DNA of 64,000 nt from the NCBI RefSeq assembly GCF_019550915.1, contig NZ_JAHWCI010000002.1, positions 248,001 to 312,000 of the forward strand. The letters are read 5' to 3'. The notes under the pieces are model-generated. The model saw nothing but the letters and a program-made list of their open reading frames with translations, searched no databases and was not told where the DNA came from. The position numbers and the translations under genes are program-made. This stretch comes from Mumia sp. zg.B17. GTDB taxonomy: Bacteria; Actinomycetota; Actinomycetes; Propionibacteriales; Nocardioidaceae. Positions 44,239 to 52,723 of the stretch are shown here, piece after piece; the first letter of the stretch is position 1; every line of letters starts with the position of its first letter.

Positions 44239-46020
44239 TCAGTCCTTGATCTCGACCACAACGGCGCCGGCGGTGACCGTCTCGCCCGCGATCGCGACCA
44301 GCCCGGTGATGGTGCCGGCCTTGTGCGCGTTGAGAGGCTGCTCCATCTTCATCGCCTCGAGGACGACGACGAGCTCGCCCTCCGTGACGGCCTGCCCCTC
44401 CACGACCGCGACCTTGACGATCGTGCCCTGCATCGGGGAGACCAGCGCGTCACCACCGGCCGCGGCGCCAGCCTTCTTGCCGGCCGCCCGCTTCGGCTTC
44501 TTGGCGCCGGCTCCGGCGGCAGCACCGGCGGCACCGAGCCCCGCGGGAAGCACGACCTCGAGTCGCTTGCCGCCGACCTCGACGGTCACCGTTTCGCGCT
44601 CCTCCGCCTCAGGCGCCTCGCCGGCGGCACCGTCGTACGGCGGGATCGTGTTGTCGAACTCGGTCTCGATCCAGCTGGTGTAGACGCCGAACCCCTCGCC
44701 GTCACCGAGGTAGGCCGGGTCGTCGAGGACCCGGCGGTGGAACGGGACCACCGTCGGCATGCCGTCGACGCCGAACTCGTCGAGCGCGCGGCGCGACCGC
44801 TCGATGGCCTGCTCCCGGCTCGAGCCGGTCACGATGAGCTTGGCGATCAACGAGTCGAACGAGCCGGGGATCGTCTCGCCGACGACGTAGCCGGAGTCGA
44901 CGCGTACGCCCGGGCCCGACGGGGGATCCCACGTCGTCAGGGTCCCCGGGGCGGGCAGGAAGTTGCGTCCGGCGTCCTCGGCGTTGATCCGGAACTCGAT
45001 CGAGTGGCCGCGGATCTCCGGGTCGTCGTAGCCGAGCTCCTCGCCGGCGGCGATGCGGAACATCTCACGGACCAGGTCGAGGCCCGTGACCTCCTCCGAG
45101 ACCGGGTGCTCGACCTGGAGGCGGGTGTTGACCTCGAGGAAGGAGATGGTGCCGTCGCGGGCCACGAGGAACTCGCACGTGCCCGCGCCGACGTAGCCGG
45201 CCTCGCGGAGGATCGCCTTCGACGAGGCGTACAGGCGCTCGATCTGGTCGTCGGTCAGGAACGGCGCGGGCGCCTCTTCGACGAGCTTCTGGTGACGGCG
45301 CTGCAGCGAGCAGTCGCGGGTGGAGACGACCACGACGTTGCCGTGCGCGTCGGCCAGGCACTGGGTCTCGACGTGACGCGGCTGGTCGAGGAACTTCTCG
45401 ACCAGGCACTCGCCACGCCCGAAGGCCGTGACGGCCTCGCGGACGGCAGAGTCGTACTGCTCGGGGATCTCCTCGAGCGTGCGAGCGACCTTGAGACCGC
45501 GTCCGCCGCCGCCGAAGACCGCCTTGATCGCGACCGGGAGGCCGTGCTCCTTGGCGAAGGCGACGACCTCGTCGGCGTCGGCGACCGGGTCTTTGGTCCC
45601 CGGTGCCAGGGGGGCATCGGCCCGCGCAGCGATGTGCTTGGCCTTGGCCTTGTCGCCGAGGGCTTCGATGGCGTGCGGCGGGGGGCCGATCCAGATCAGC
45701 CCGGCGTCGATGACGGCCTGCGCGAACGCCGCGTTCTCGGCGAGGAACCCGTAGCCGGGGTGCACGCTGTCGGCGCCGCTGCGCTGCGCGACGTCCAGGA
45801 TCTTGTCGATCGACAGGTAGGTGTCGGCGGGGGTGGCGCCACCCAGCGCGTACGCCTCGTCGGCGAGCCGGACGAACAGCGCGTCACGGTCGGCGTCGGC
45901 GTACACCGCGACGCTGCCGATCCCCGCGTCCTTGCAGGCGCGGACGACGCGGACCGCGATCTCGCCACGGTTGGCGATGAGGACCTTGGTCAGCGGCCGG
46001 ATGCCTTCGTTGTTGCTCAC
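44239..46020 (-). CDS. accA3: Acyl-CoA carboxylase biotin carboxylase/BCCP subunit
   Basis: 593-residue alpha subunit: biotin carboxylase (about 10-455; [28 protein letters not shown] core) joined by an Ala/Lys-rich linker ([18 protein letters not shown] core) to a biotin carboxyl carrier domain with EAMKMEQ at the C-terminus. It carboxylates biotin for the acetyl/propionyl carboxyltransferase encoded at 55-57 kb. GTG 46020 is chosen because GAGGAG precedes it by 7 nt. A TAGACT -10 lies at 46063-46058, giving a short leader. Confidence 0.93.
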   Translation of the reverse strand: MSNNEGIRPLTKVLIANRGEIAVRVVRACKDAGIGSVAVYADADRDALFVRLADEAYALGGATPADTYLSIDKILDVAQRSGADSVHPGYGFLAENAAFAQAVIDAGLIWIGPPPHAIEALGDKAKAKHIAARADAPLAPGTKDPVADADEVVAFAKEHGLPVAIKAVFGGGGRGLKVARTLEEIPEQYDSAVREAVTAFGRGECLVEKFLDQPRHVETQCLADAHGNVVVVSTRDCSLQRRHQKLVEEAPAPFLTDDQIERLYASSKAILREAGYVGAGTCEFLVARDGTISFLEVNTRLQVEHPVSEEVTGLDLVREMFRIAAGEELGYDDPEIRGHSIEFRINAEDAGRNFLPAPGTLTTWDPPSGPGVRVDSGYVVGETIPGSFDSLIAKLIVTGSSREQAIERSRRALDEFGVDGMPTVVPFHRRVLDDPAYLGDGEGFGVYTSWIETEFDNTIPPYDGAAGEAPEAEERETVTVEVGGKRLEVVLPAGLGAAGAAAGAGAKKPKRAAGKKAGAAAGGDALVSPMQGTIVKVAVVEGQAVTEGELVVVLEAMKMEQPLNAHKAGTITGLVAIAGETVTAGAVVVEIKD

Positions 46021-46071
46021 AGGTGTGCTCCTCGACGTGCCTGGGGGCTGCGTGCCGAGTCTAAGCGGCAC

Positions 46072-46090
46072 CCTGACGGTTGCCGTCAGG
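46072..46090. promoter_or_regulatory. Perfect 19-bp palindrome in accA3/HTH divergent region
   Basis: CCTGACGGTTGCCGTCAGG: 8-bp arms around TTG. It lies 8 bp upstream of the accA3 -10 (minus strand), where the spacer/-35 should be, and about 75 bp before the -10 (TAGGGT, 46164-46169) of the divergent HTH gene. A likely operator; the regulator is unknown. Confidence 0.5.
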
Positions 46091-46179
46091 TGCTCGGGGA
46101 CTGAGCAGGAGCGGCCCGCTCACGACCCGCCTGCCGCCGCTCTCGGAGGGCGCTCGCTGCGGATAGGGTGAAGGCCGTC

Positions 46180-46641
46180 ATGACGAGTCCCGAGATCGAC
46201 GCGAACACCCGCGCGCAGGCCGAGCTGTACGGCGAGCCGCTCGGGATCATCGTGCGCCGGTGCGTCCAGACGTTCGGGGTCACGCAGGCGCGCATGGCGT
46301 CGTTGCTGGGCATCTCGGCGCCCATGCTCTCGCAGCTGGTCAACGGTCACCGCGTCAAGATCGGCAACCCGGCGGCGGTGGCCAGGCTGCAGGCCGCGTA
46401 CGACATCGCGGGCCGCGTCACGCGCGGCGAGACCACGTCCGAGGAGGGCCTGGCCGAGCTGGAGCGCGAGGTAGCGGGAGGGGTCGTCACGCACCGCAGC
46501 ACCGAGGCCGCTGTGCTGCGGACCGTGCTGAGCGTCGCGGGCGATCCCGACGAGTACGAGGCCGCGGCGCTGCTGCTCGACGCCGACCACCCTCTGATCG
46601 CCCAGCTCCTCCGTCAGTACGGGGGCCACGGGCGTGGGTGA
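46180..46641 (+). CDS. XRE-type helix-turn-helix protein
   Basis: 153 residues with one Cro/CI-type HTH in the N-terminal half (FGVTQARMASLLGISAPMLS, then LVNGHRVKIGNP), acidic helical C-terminus of unknown function. ATG 46180 is preferred to GTG 46168; TAGGGT at 46164-46169 would place transcription start only a few nt before it. The last 8 nt overlap the start of a Ser/Thr kinase gene, so the two products are made together and probably work together. Confidence 0.85.
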   Translation: MTSPEIDANTRAQAELYGEPLGIIVRRCVQTFGVTQARMASLLGISAPMLSQLVNGHRVKIGNPAAVARLQAAYDIAGRVTRGETTSEEGLAELEREVAGGVVTHRSTEAAVLRTVLSVAGDPDEYEAAALLLDADHPLIAQLLRQYGGHGRG

Positions 46642-47686
46642 GGTGTTCGCCGGCCGGTACGAGCTCCTGGAGCCGATCGGTGCCGGTGGCATGGGGACGG
46701 TGTGGCTGGTCCACGACCGTCGGGACGACCACCTCCGGGCGGCCAAGCTCGTCCGTCAGGTCGACGCGTCGCTGCTGCTGCGGTTCATCCGCGAGCTGAG
46801 CACCCGGATCGAGCACCCGCACACGGTCGTGCCGCGGGGCTGGGCCGGCGAGGACGACACGGTGCTGTTCACGATGGACGTCGTACGGGGCGGGTCGGTG
46901 CACCACCTGATCGAGGACTTCGGGGCCCTCCCGGCGCCCTGGGCCGCATGCTTGCTCGACCAGCTGCTCGACGCGCTCGAGGCCGTCCACCGGGCCGGCG
47001 TCGTGCATCGTGACGTCAAGCCCGCCAACCTCCTGCTGGAGCCGACCGGCCGCGGCCGGCCGTACCTGCGACTGAGCGACTTCGGGGTGGCGGTGCCCCT
47101 GCACGAGCCCCGGATGACCGCCCCGGCGATCGTCCTCGGCACCCGCGGCTACCGCGCGCCCGAGAGCACGGTCGGGGCCGACCCGCTGCCTGTGCAGGAC
47201 CTCTACGGCGCCGGTGTGGTCCTGGCGGAGATGCTGACCGGCGAGCGGCCCGAGGACGGCCGCGCCCTGCAGTCGGCGCCGCCGCCCGGGGTCGACCGAC
47301 GGCTGTGGGACCTCGCGCGGGCCCTGGCGGAGCCCGACCCGGCGCGCAGGCCGCCGAGCGCGGCGCGGGCACGCAGGATGCTGCACGACACGGGCCTCGT
47401 CCCCCCGGCCGGTGCAGCGCCCGGCGACGACGGAGCGGAGATCGAGGTCTTCGAGCACGTGCGGCTGCACGGGACCGACGCGGCCCCCGCACTCCGCACT
47501 GTCCCCCTGCCGCCGACGGCGCCCGAGCCGCTGCCCTCTCCGTCCCCGTCGCCGGGTCTTCCACCGGGCCTTCCGCGACCGCCGGCGTCCACCCGGCGGC
47601 CGAGCCCGCTGGCCGCGTTCGGCCTGCTGAGCGTCGGCGCCGGGGGACTCGTCATCGTGCTGGCGATCCTCATGCTGCTCGGCTGA
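46634..47686 (+). CDS. Membrane-anchored Ser/Thr protein kinase
   Basis: 350-residue Hanks-type kinase. Gly loop IGAGGMGTVW, Lys in AAKLV, catalytic HRDVKPANLLL, Mg2+ motif SDFGV, and RAPES are all kept, so it should be active. A Pro/Ser-rich linker (about 285-325) leads to a C-terminal membrane segment (about 329-349) with almost nothing beyond, so there is no extracellular sensor domain such as PASTA. GTG start inside the HTH gene. Converges on the surface-protein genes with 6 bp between. Confidence 0.9.
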   Translation: MGEVFAGRYELLEPIGAGGMGTVWLVHDRRDDHLRAAKLVRQVDASLLLRFIRELSTRIEHPHTVVPRGWAGEDDTVLFTMDVVRGGSVHHLIEDFGALPAPWAACLLDQLLDALEAVHRAGVVHRDVKPANLLLEPTGRGRPYLRLSDFGVAVPLHEPRMTAPAIVLGTRGYRAPESTVGADPLPVQDLYGAGVVLAEMLTGERPEDGRALQSAPPPGVDRRLWDLARALAEPDPARRPPSAARARRMLHDTGLVPPAGAAPGDDGAEIEVFEHVRLHGTDAAPALRTVPLPPTAPEPLPSPSPSPGLPPGLPRPPASTRRPSPLAAFGLLSVGAGGLVIVLAILMLLG

Positions 47687-47692
47687 GCAGCA

Positions 47693-49087
47693 TCACCAGC
47701 CGTCGCCGGGACGCTCGCCCCGGCTCGCCGGCGGCGGGCTGTACGGAGCCTGCTGCCCGCCGTACGGCTGCGGATAGTCCTGCGGCGCGTCGGGCGGGGT
47801 GTAGCCGCCGTACGGGGTGGCCTCCGCGCGTGCGCCGGCCGCGCGCCGTCGTGCGATCAGCACCGCTGCCACACCAGCGAGGACGAGAAGCACCCCGAGG
47901 CCGACGAGCACCCACGTGAGCCAGCCCGAGGAGCCGCCGTCGAGGTCCGGGCCGATGACGGCCGCCTGGTCGCCGAGGTCGGGGGTGCCCGACACCTCGC
48001 CGTTGACGGCGACGCCGAGTGTGAAGCCGAGGTCGGCTCCGGCGGCGCCGGAGCCCTCCTCGACGGGCGGTGCCGCGACGACCACGTAGTACGGGCCGGC
48101 GGACGAGACCGCCGTCGCTGTGCCGTAGGAGTTCTCGCGGGCGTTGTAGAGCACGAACGGCGTGGTGGAGCGCAGCTCGGGCGAGGAGTACTCGTTGAGG
48201 CGACCGTACGTGTACGAGATGCTGTCGGTCGCGACCGCCCGCGACGGCGCGTACGTCACGAGGCTGGTCTGGACGTCCTCCCCGTCGAAGGACGTGGCCT
48301 GCGCCGCCGTGACCGGGGCGAACTGCGCGACGGTGTCGAGGCTCTGTCCCCAGTCGAGGTCCACCCGGTAGATCTGGGTCTCGCCCGGGCTGATGGTGCC
48401 CTCGTAGGCCCCCGGGTCCAGGGAGACGGCCTCGTCGAACGACACTCCGCCGGCCGGGAGCTCCTCGGGATCGGACAGCGGCGGCTTCTTCTCGGGCAGC
48501 TCGGCGGACTTCGTGGGGAGCTGCTCGGCATCCTTGGCCGTCGGCTCCTCCACCACCCGGATCTCGAGCGTCTCGTCCGTCTGCTCCTCGCTGCCCTCGG
48601 ACACCTCGCGCGTGACGCTGAAGGTGATGGCGTCACCGTCGACGCACTCGTCCGAGTCGCCGGCCCCCGCGGCGGCGCTGGCCACGACGATCGGCTGGTG
48701 CCCTCCTCCTGCCGAGGAGGAGTCGCCCTTGCCGCAGCTCGTGTTGCCCGCGAACGCCTCGACCGTGACCTTGTGCTTGGCGGTCGGCGCCCCGGACGGC
48801 ACTGCTGCGGCGAAGCGGACGGTCGAGCCGTCGACGGTCCGCTTGACCGTGTACCAGCGTTGGCCCTCTGCGGTGCCGGTGAGGCCGATGGTGTCCTTCC
48901 AGTCACCCGCCTCGAGCCCGGTCGCGTCGCCGGCGCTGGCGCCGCCGTCGACCGACTTCCCGGCCTGCTCGTACGTCGCCGCGTCGTCGGCCGCGGCCGG
49001 CAAGGGCGTGGTGAGGACGACGGTCGCGGTCAGCGCCGCGGCTGCGACGAGGACTGGGGTCCGGAGAGGGAGTGCGTGTCGGTGCAC
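47693..49087 (-). CDS. Secreted membrane-anchored companion of the VWA surface protein
   Basis: 464 residues: signal peptide (about 1-37), extracellular region and one C-terminal membrane segment (about 400-422) followed by a Pro/Gly/Tyr-rich cytoplasmic tail. Its ectodomain is homologous to the part of the upstream neighbour that follows the VWA domain (GETQIYRVDLDWGQSLDT here, GETQIFRIDLDWGQSLSS there; SSPEL; AGPYY; LGFTLG), but it lacks a VWA domain itself. GTG start with AAAGGA upstream. Probably a hetero-partner of the VWA protein; function unknown. Confidence 0.83.
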   Translation of the reverse strand: MHRHALPLRTPVLVAAAALTATVVLTTPLPAAADDAATYEQAGKSVDGGASAGDATGLEAGDWKDTIGLTGTAEGQRWYTVKRTVDGSTVRFAAAVPSGAPTAKHKVTVEAFAGNTSCGKGDSSSAGGGHQPIVVASAAAGAGDSDECVDGDAITFSVTREVSEGSEEQTDETLEIRVVEEPTAKDAEQLPTKSAELPEKKPPLSDPEELPAGGVSFDEAVSLDPGAYEGTISPGETQIYRVDLDWGQSLDTVAQFAPVTAAQATSFDGEDVQTSLVTYAPSRAVATDSISYTYGRLNEYSSPELRSTTPFVLYNARENSYGTATAVSSAGPYYVVVAAPPVEEGSGAAGADLGFTLGVAVNGEVSGTPDLGDQAAVIGPDLDGGSSGWLTWVLVGLGVLLVLAGVAAVLIARRRAAGARAEATPYGGYTPPDAPQDYPQPYGGQQAPYSPPPASRGERPGDGW

Positions 49088-49137
49088 GGTGGTCCTTTCG
49101 TGGATCTCGAGCGGGGAGAGGGCGGTCAGGCAGGTCT

Positions 49138-51180
49138 TCACTGGTACGGGCTCGCGCCGCCCGGCCCCTCCCAGGGCTGGTAGGCCGGCGGAGCCTGCTC
49201 CGCCGACTGGCGTCGCCGGCGACGGACGACGAGCAGGGCGGCGACACCGCCCAGGACCAGGACGGCTCCTGCCCCGGCCAGGGCGAACGGGAGCCAGCCG
49301 GCGCCGTCGTCGGAGTCTGTCGCCGAGCTCGCGGACGTGTCGCTCGCGTCGGCCTCGCCGGAGTCGTCGTCGCCGGGGTCGACCGTCTCGCTCGTCTCGC
49401 CGCCGAACTGCGGCGCCTCGCCGTCGTACTCCGGCACGCCCTTGCGCTCCCCGTTGCGGGCGAGGCCGAGGGTGAACCCGAGCTCGACACCTGCCGCTGC
49501 GCCCTCGACGGTCCCGCCGTTCTCGCCGGCGACGCCGAGGACGAGGTAGTACGGTCCGGCGATCGAGGCCGCGGCATTGCCGTCGGCGGTCGAGCGGCGC
49601 TCGTTGTAGGTCACCACCGGGGTCACCGCGGCCAGCTCGGGCGACGAGAAGTCCGTGAGCCTGCCCTGGGAGTCGGAGACGAACGGTGCTCGCGCGATGG
49701 CGCGCCCGGGGGAGAACGTCCACAGCGTGGTGTTGAGGTCGACGTCGCCCAGAGCCTGCTTCTGGGTGTCGGTGATCGGGTCGAACTGGATCACCGAGGA
49801 CAGGCTCTGGCCCCAGTCGAGGTCGATGCGGAAGATCTGGGTCTCGCCGGGCACGATCGACCCTCGGAAAGCGCCGGGGTCGAGCGGCGCCGCGTCGCCG
49901 AAGGAGACTCCGCCGGTCGGGAGCGGGGTCGGGTCGGACATCGAGGGCACGTCCTCGGACGCCTTCGGGGCCGAGGCGGGCAGGCTCGCGGCGTTGGCCG
50001 CGGGCGGCTCCTCGATGATGCGGATCTCGACGAGCTCCTCCGTACGCCGTGACACGTCGCCGGACTGCTTGCCACGGGTCACGTTGAAGGTGATCTCGGA
50101 GCCGTCCTTGCACTCGTCGTTGTAGTCGCGGTTGCCGGGGACGGCCTCGGTCGCGACCAGGATCGGCTGGTAGCCGGTGCCCGCCTGTGAGTCCGCGCCG
50201 GTGCCGCAGTCCTCGCTCCCGACGAACGTCTCGACGTACAGGCCGTCGTCGACCTCGTACCCTCCGGTCGGACCGGCGATCGCCGCGGAGACCCGCACCG
50301 TCGACCCGGGGATCGTGCGGGTGAACCGGAACCAGCGCTGCCCCGGGACCGTGTGCTGCGGACCGAGGACGTCGCGCCAGTCGCCGGTGGTGATCGGCGT
50401 GGCGTTCGCGGCGTCGGGGCCGCCGGTGATCGGGGTGCCGATCGCGGTCCACGGGCGCGCGGCGCGGACGGCCGCCGTGTCGAGCGCACCGGACAGCTCG
50501 CCGGCGTCCTCGGCGTCGTAGTAGCGGCCGTTGCCGGCCTCGGCGATGCAGCGCAGCTGCTTGCGGGTCTTGGCGTCCACGGACAGGCCGACGACGTCGA
50601 CGGTGAGGTCGATGCCTTGCTTGGAGATGCGCGCGGCGACCTTGCACGGGTCGGGAGCGCAGGTGGACTCCCCGTCCGAGACGAGGACGATCGATCGCCG
50701 CCCTTCGTCGCCGAGGTCGCGTGCGGCCTCGAGCAGCGCCGTGCCGATCGGCGTCTCGCCGTACGGCTTGTAGGCGCTGATCGCGGCTCGCAGCGCGTCG
50801 CGGTTGTCGGTGCCGGGGTCGACGACCTTCTGGGTGTCGGTGCAGGCGCCCTTGTCGTTGCGCGAGAAGACCGTCGCGCCGAAGACACGCATCCCGACGT
50901 CCTGGGAGTCGGACAGCTTGTCGACGACGCTCTCGAGGGCGGTCCGGGCTGCCTCGATCTTCGTCGCGCCGTCTCCCGCCTTCTCCTTCATCGACCCCGA
51001 GGAGTCGAGAACCAGCATCATCCGTCCCGTGTCGTCGGCGTCGGCAGATGCCAGCGCCGGGGCGGAGGACGAGACGGCGGAGGCGCCGGTGGCAAGAGCC
51101 GTGGAGGCGATGAGAGCGCCACCGAGGACGGTCGTGGCGATGCTGGCTGTGCGGCGGGCCAGGACGTGGGGGAGTCGCAC
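49138..51180 (-). CDS. Secreted membrane-anchored VWA-domain surface protein
   Basis: 680 residues: signal peptide (about 1-36), VWA domain (about 50-235) with intact MIDAS DSSGSM, the Thr in GETPIGTAL and SDGEST, then an ectodomain shared with the downstream companion protein, an Asp/Ser-rich stalk and a C-terminal membrane segment (about 630-652) with basic and Pro-rich tail. Several Cys in the ectodomain (CTDTQ, CAPDPC, CGTG, NDECKDG) may form disulfides. GTG start after AGAGGA. Tandem direct repeats occupy its upstream region. Confidence 0.87.
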   Translation of the reverse strand: MRLPHVLARRTASIATTVLGGALIASTALATGASAVSSSAPALASADADDTGRMMLVLDSSGSMKEKAGDGATKIEAARTALESVVDKLSDSQDVGMRVFGATVFSRNDKGACTDTQKVVDPGTDNRDALRAAISAYKPYGETPIGTALLEAARDLGDEGRRSIVLVSDGESTCAPDPCKVAARISKQGIDLTVDVVGLSVDAKTRKQLRCIAEAGNGRYYDAEDAGELSGALDTAAVRAARPWTAIGTPITGGPDAANATPITTGDWRDVLGPQHTVPGQRWFRFTRTIPGSTVRVSAAIAGPTGGYEVDDGLYVETFVGSEDCGTGADSQAGTGYQPILVATEAVPGNRDYNDECKDGSEITFNVTRGKQSGDVSRRTEELVEIRIIEEPPAANAASLPASAPKASEDVPSMSDPTPLPTGGVSFGDAAPLDPGAFRGSIVPGETQIFRIDLDWGQSLSSVIQFDPITDTQKQALGDVDLNTTLWTFSPGRAIARAPFVSDSQGRLTDFSSPELAAVTPVVTYNERRSTADGNAAASIAGPYYLVLGVAGENGGTVEGAAAGVELGFTLGLARNGERKGVPEYDGEAPQFGGETSETVDPGDDDSGEADASDTSASSATDSDDGAGWLPFALAGAGAVLVLGGVAALLVVRRRRRQSAEQAPPAYQPWEGPGGASPYQ

Positions 51181-51224
51181 GGGGTTCCTCTCGGAGGGGC
51201 GGCCGGGGAGGCGCAGAGGCGATA

Positions 51225-51268
51225 TTTGCGATTGCGAACACGACCATATGTTTGCGATTGCGAACACG
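51225..51268. repeat. Two 18-bp direct repeats upstream of VWA gene
   Basis: TTTGCGATTGCGAACACG at 51225-51242 and 51251-51268, identical, 26-bp period, 8-bp spacer ACCATATG. Each contains the hexamer TTGCGA twice, so four TTGCGA units recur. Lies 45-90 bp upstream of the VWA start on the minus strand and 108-151 bp upstream of the divergent acyl-CoA dehydrogenase; an operator array is likely. Confidence 0.7.
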
Positions 51269-51350
51269 TCAAGTCTCGGAGGAAGCATTCCATGCTCCGA
51301 GACGACCCCCTTGCGGTGGTCGGTGCGCGGACGACGACACTTCCTCGTCA

Positions 51351-51369
51351 GGTTAACGACTGTTAACAT
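51351..51369 (+). promoter_or_regulatory. Promoter/operator of acyl-CoA dehydrogenase (motif shared with second ACAD)
   Basis: GGTTAAC (51351-51357), 5 nt, TTAACAT (51363-51369). TAACAT ends 6 nt before the ATG, so it doubles as the -10; TTAAC-GACT-GTTAA is an inverted repeat. The acyl-CoA dehydrogenase gene at 62829 has the same GGTTAAC-N5-TTARCAT-N6-start layout. Confidence 0.6.
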
Positions 51370-51375
51370 CGGCGG

Positions 51376-52545
51376 ATGGCGTACAGCACCCTCTCCGCAG
51401 AGCACGAGGCCTTCCGCAAGGTCGTCCGCGACTTCGCCCAGGCCGAGATCGCCCCGCACGTGGCGCAGTGGGACAAGGGCCACCACTTCCCGGTGGACCT
51501 CGTCACGACGATGGGCGAGCTCGGACTCTTCGGGCTCACGGCCCCGGAGGAGTACGGAGGCTCGGGCGGCGACTTCACCAGCCTCTGCGTCGCCATCGAG
51601 GAGCTCGGTCGCGTCGACCAGTCGATCGGCATCACGCTCGAGGCCGCGGTGGGGCTCGGCATCAACCCGATCCTCACGTACGGCACGGAGGCGCAGAAGG
51701 CGCAGTGGCTCCCTGACCTCGTCGAAGGGCGGGCGCTCGCCGGGTTCGGGCTCACCGAGCCTGGCGCGGGGTCGGATGCGGGCGCCACCGCCACCAAGGC
51801 CACTCTCGAGGCCGGCGAGTGGGTGATCGACGGCGCCAAGCAGTTCATCACCAACTCCGGTTCGGCGATCACCTCCGTGGTCACGGTGACCGCCCGTACG
51901 GGCGTCCGTGACGGCGGCCGGCCCGAGATCTCGACGATCATGGTGCCCGCCGGCACGCCCGGCTTCGTCGCCGAGCCCGGCTACGACAAGCTCGGCTGGC
52001 ACATCTCCGACACGCACCCGCTCACGTTCACCGGCTGCCGCGTGCCGGAGGAGAACCTCCTCGGCGAGCGTGGCCGGGGCTATGCGCAGTTCCTCGCCAC
52101 TCTCGACGACGGACGCATCGCGATCGCCGCGCTCGCGGTCGGGTGCATCGAAGCCTGTCTCGATCTCGCCCGCGAGTACGCGCTCGACCGCCAGACCTTC
52201 GGTGGTCCGATCGGACGCAAGCAGGGTGTCGCGTTCCAGATCGCCGACCTCGCCGTGGCTGCCCGGGCGGCGCGCGCGCTGACGTACGAGGCGGCGGCGA
52301 TGAAGGACGCCGGTGTCGGCGGGCAGGAGCTGAAGCAAGCCGCCTCGATCGCCAAGCTGTACGCGACCGAGCAGGCCGTCACCGCGACGCGGATCGCGAC
52401 GCAGGTGTTCGGCGGGTACGGCTTCATGGAGGAGTATCCGGTCGCCCGTTTCTACCGTGACGCCAAGATCCTGGAGATCGGTGAGGGTACGTCGGAGGTC
52501 CAGCGCATGCTCATCGCGCGTGGGCTCGGGCTGCCCGTCGAGTAG
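51376..52545 (+). CDS. Acyl-CoA dehydrogenase
   Basis: 389-residue FAD-dependent acyl-CoA dehydrogenase with all three domains. Landmarks: FGLTEPGAGSDAG (FAD/substrate loop), KQFITNSGSA, DRQTFGGPIG, QVFGGYGF and the catalytic-region FYRDAKILEIGEGTSEVQRM (core ILEIGEGTSE, catalytic Glu). Chain-length or branched-chain preference is not readable. Leaderless ATG. It diverges from the VWA gene and shares an operator-like element with the last gene of the window, implying co-regulation. Confidence 0.94.
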   Translation: MAYSTLSAEHEAFRKVVRDFAQAEIAPHVAQWDKGHHFPVDLVTTMGELGLFGLTAPEEYGGSGGDFTSLCVAIEELGRVDQSIGITLEAAVGLGINPILTYGTEAQKAQWLPDLVEGRALAGFGLTEPGAGSDAGATATKATLEAGEWVIDGAKQFITNSGSAITSVVTVTARTGVRDGGRPEISTIMVPAGTPGFVAEPGYDKLGWHISDTHPLTFTGCRVPEENLLGERGRGYAQFLATLDDGRIAIAALAVGCIEACLDLAREYALDRQTFGGPIGRKQGVAFQIADLAVAARAARALTYEAAAMKDAGVGGQELKQAASIAKLYATEQAVTATRIATQVFGGYGFMEEYPVARFYRDAKILEIGEGTSEVQRMLIARGLGLPVE

Positions 52546-52723
52546 CCACGCGGTCTCGCCACGGGGCGGATCGCGTTGGTTCATCTGCACGCGTCGGCGG
52601 GTGGCGTCACTGCGTGCCTCCTGGGTGCGTCGACACGAGCCATCCTGCCGAACGATGACCGGGCGAGAAGAGTCCAGGTCGCGCGATCGAGACCTGTCGG
52701 TGGGCATCGTTAGAGTCGTATCT

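Noticed and set aside
40264-46104. An uninterrupted 1946-codon frame on the plus strand
   Set aside because: It lies antisense to pyc, the stress gene and accA3, whose minus-strand products have full family motifs. High G+C leaves the antisense frame free of stops; its composition (Arg/Gly/Asp/Leu-rich) shows no domain.
47693-51247. A 1184-codon minus-strand frame that could be read as one giant surface protein
   Set aside because: Only the last 464 codons are a real gene, with its own Shine-Dalgarno and signal peptide; the front part is an out-of-frame shadow of the upstream VWA gene.
52560-52595. Possible decayed copy of the 74-nt repeat before the HNH gene (GTTGGTTCATCTGCACGCG)
   Set aside because: It shares only a loose TGCAG/ACC pattern with the repeat arm and has no partner arm or correct length.
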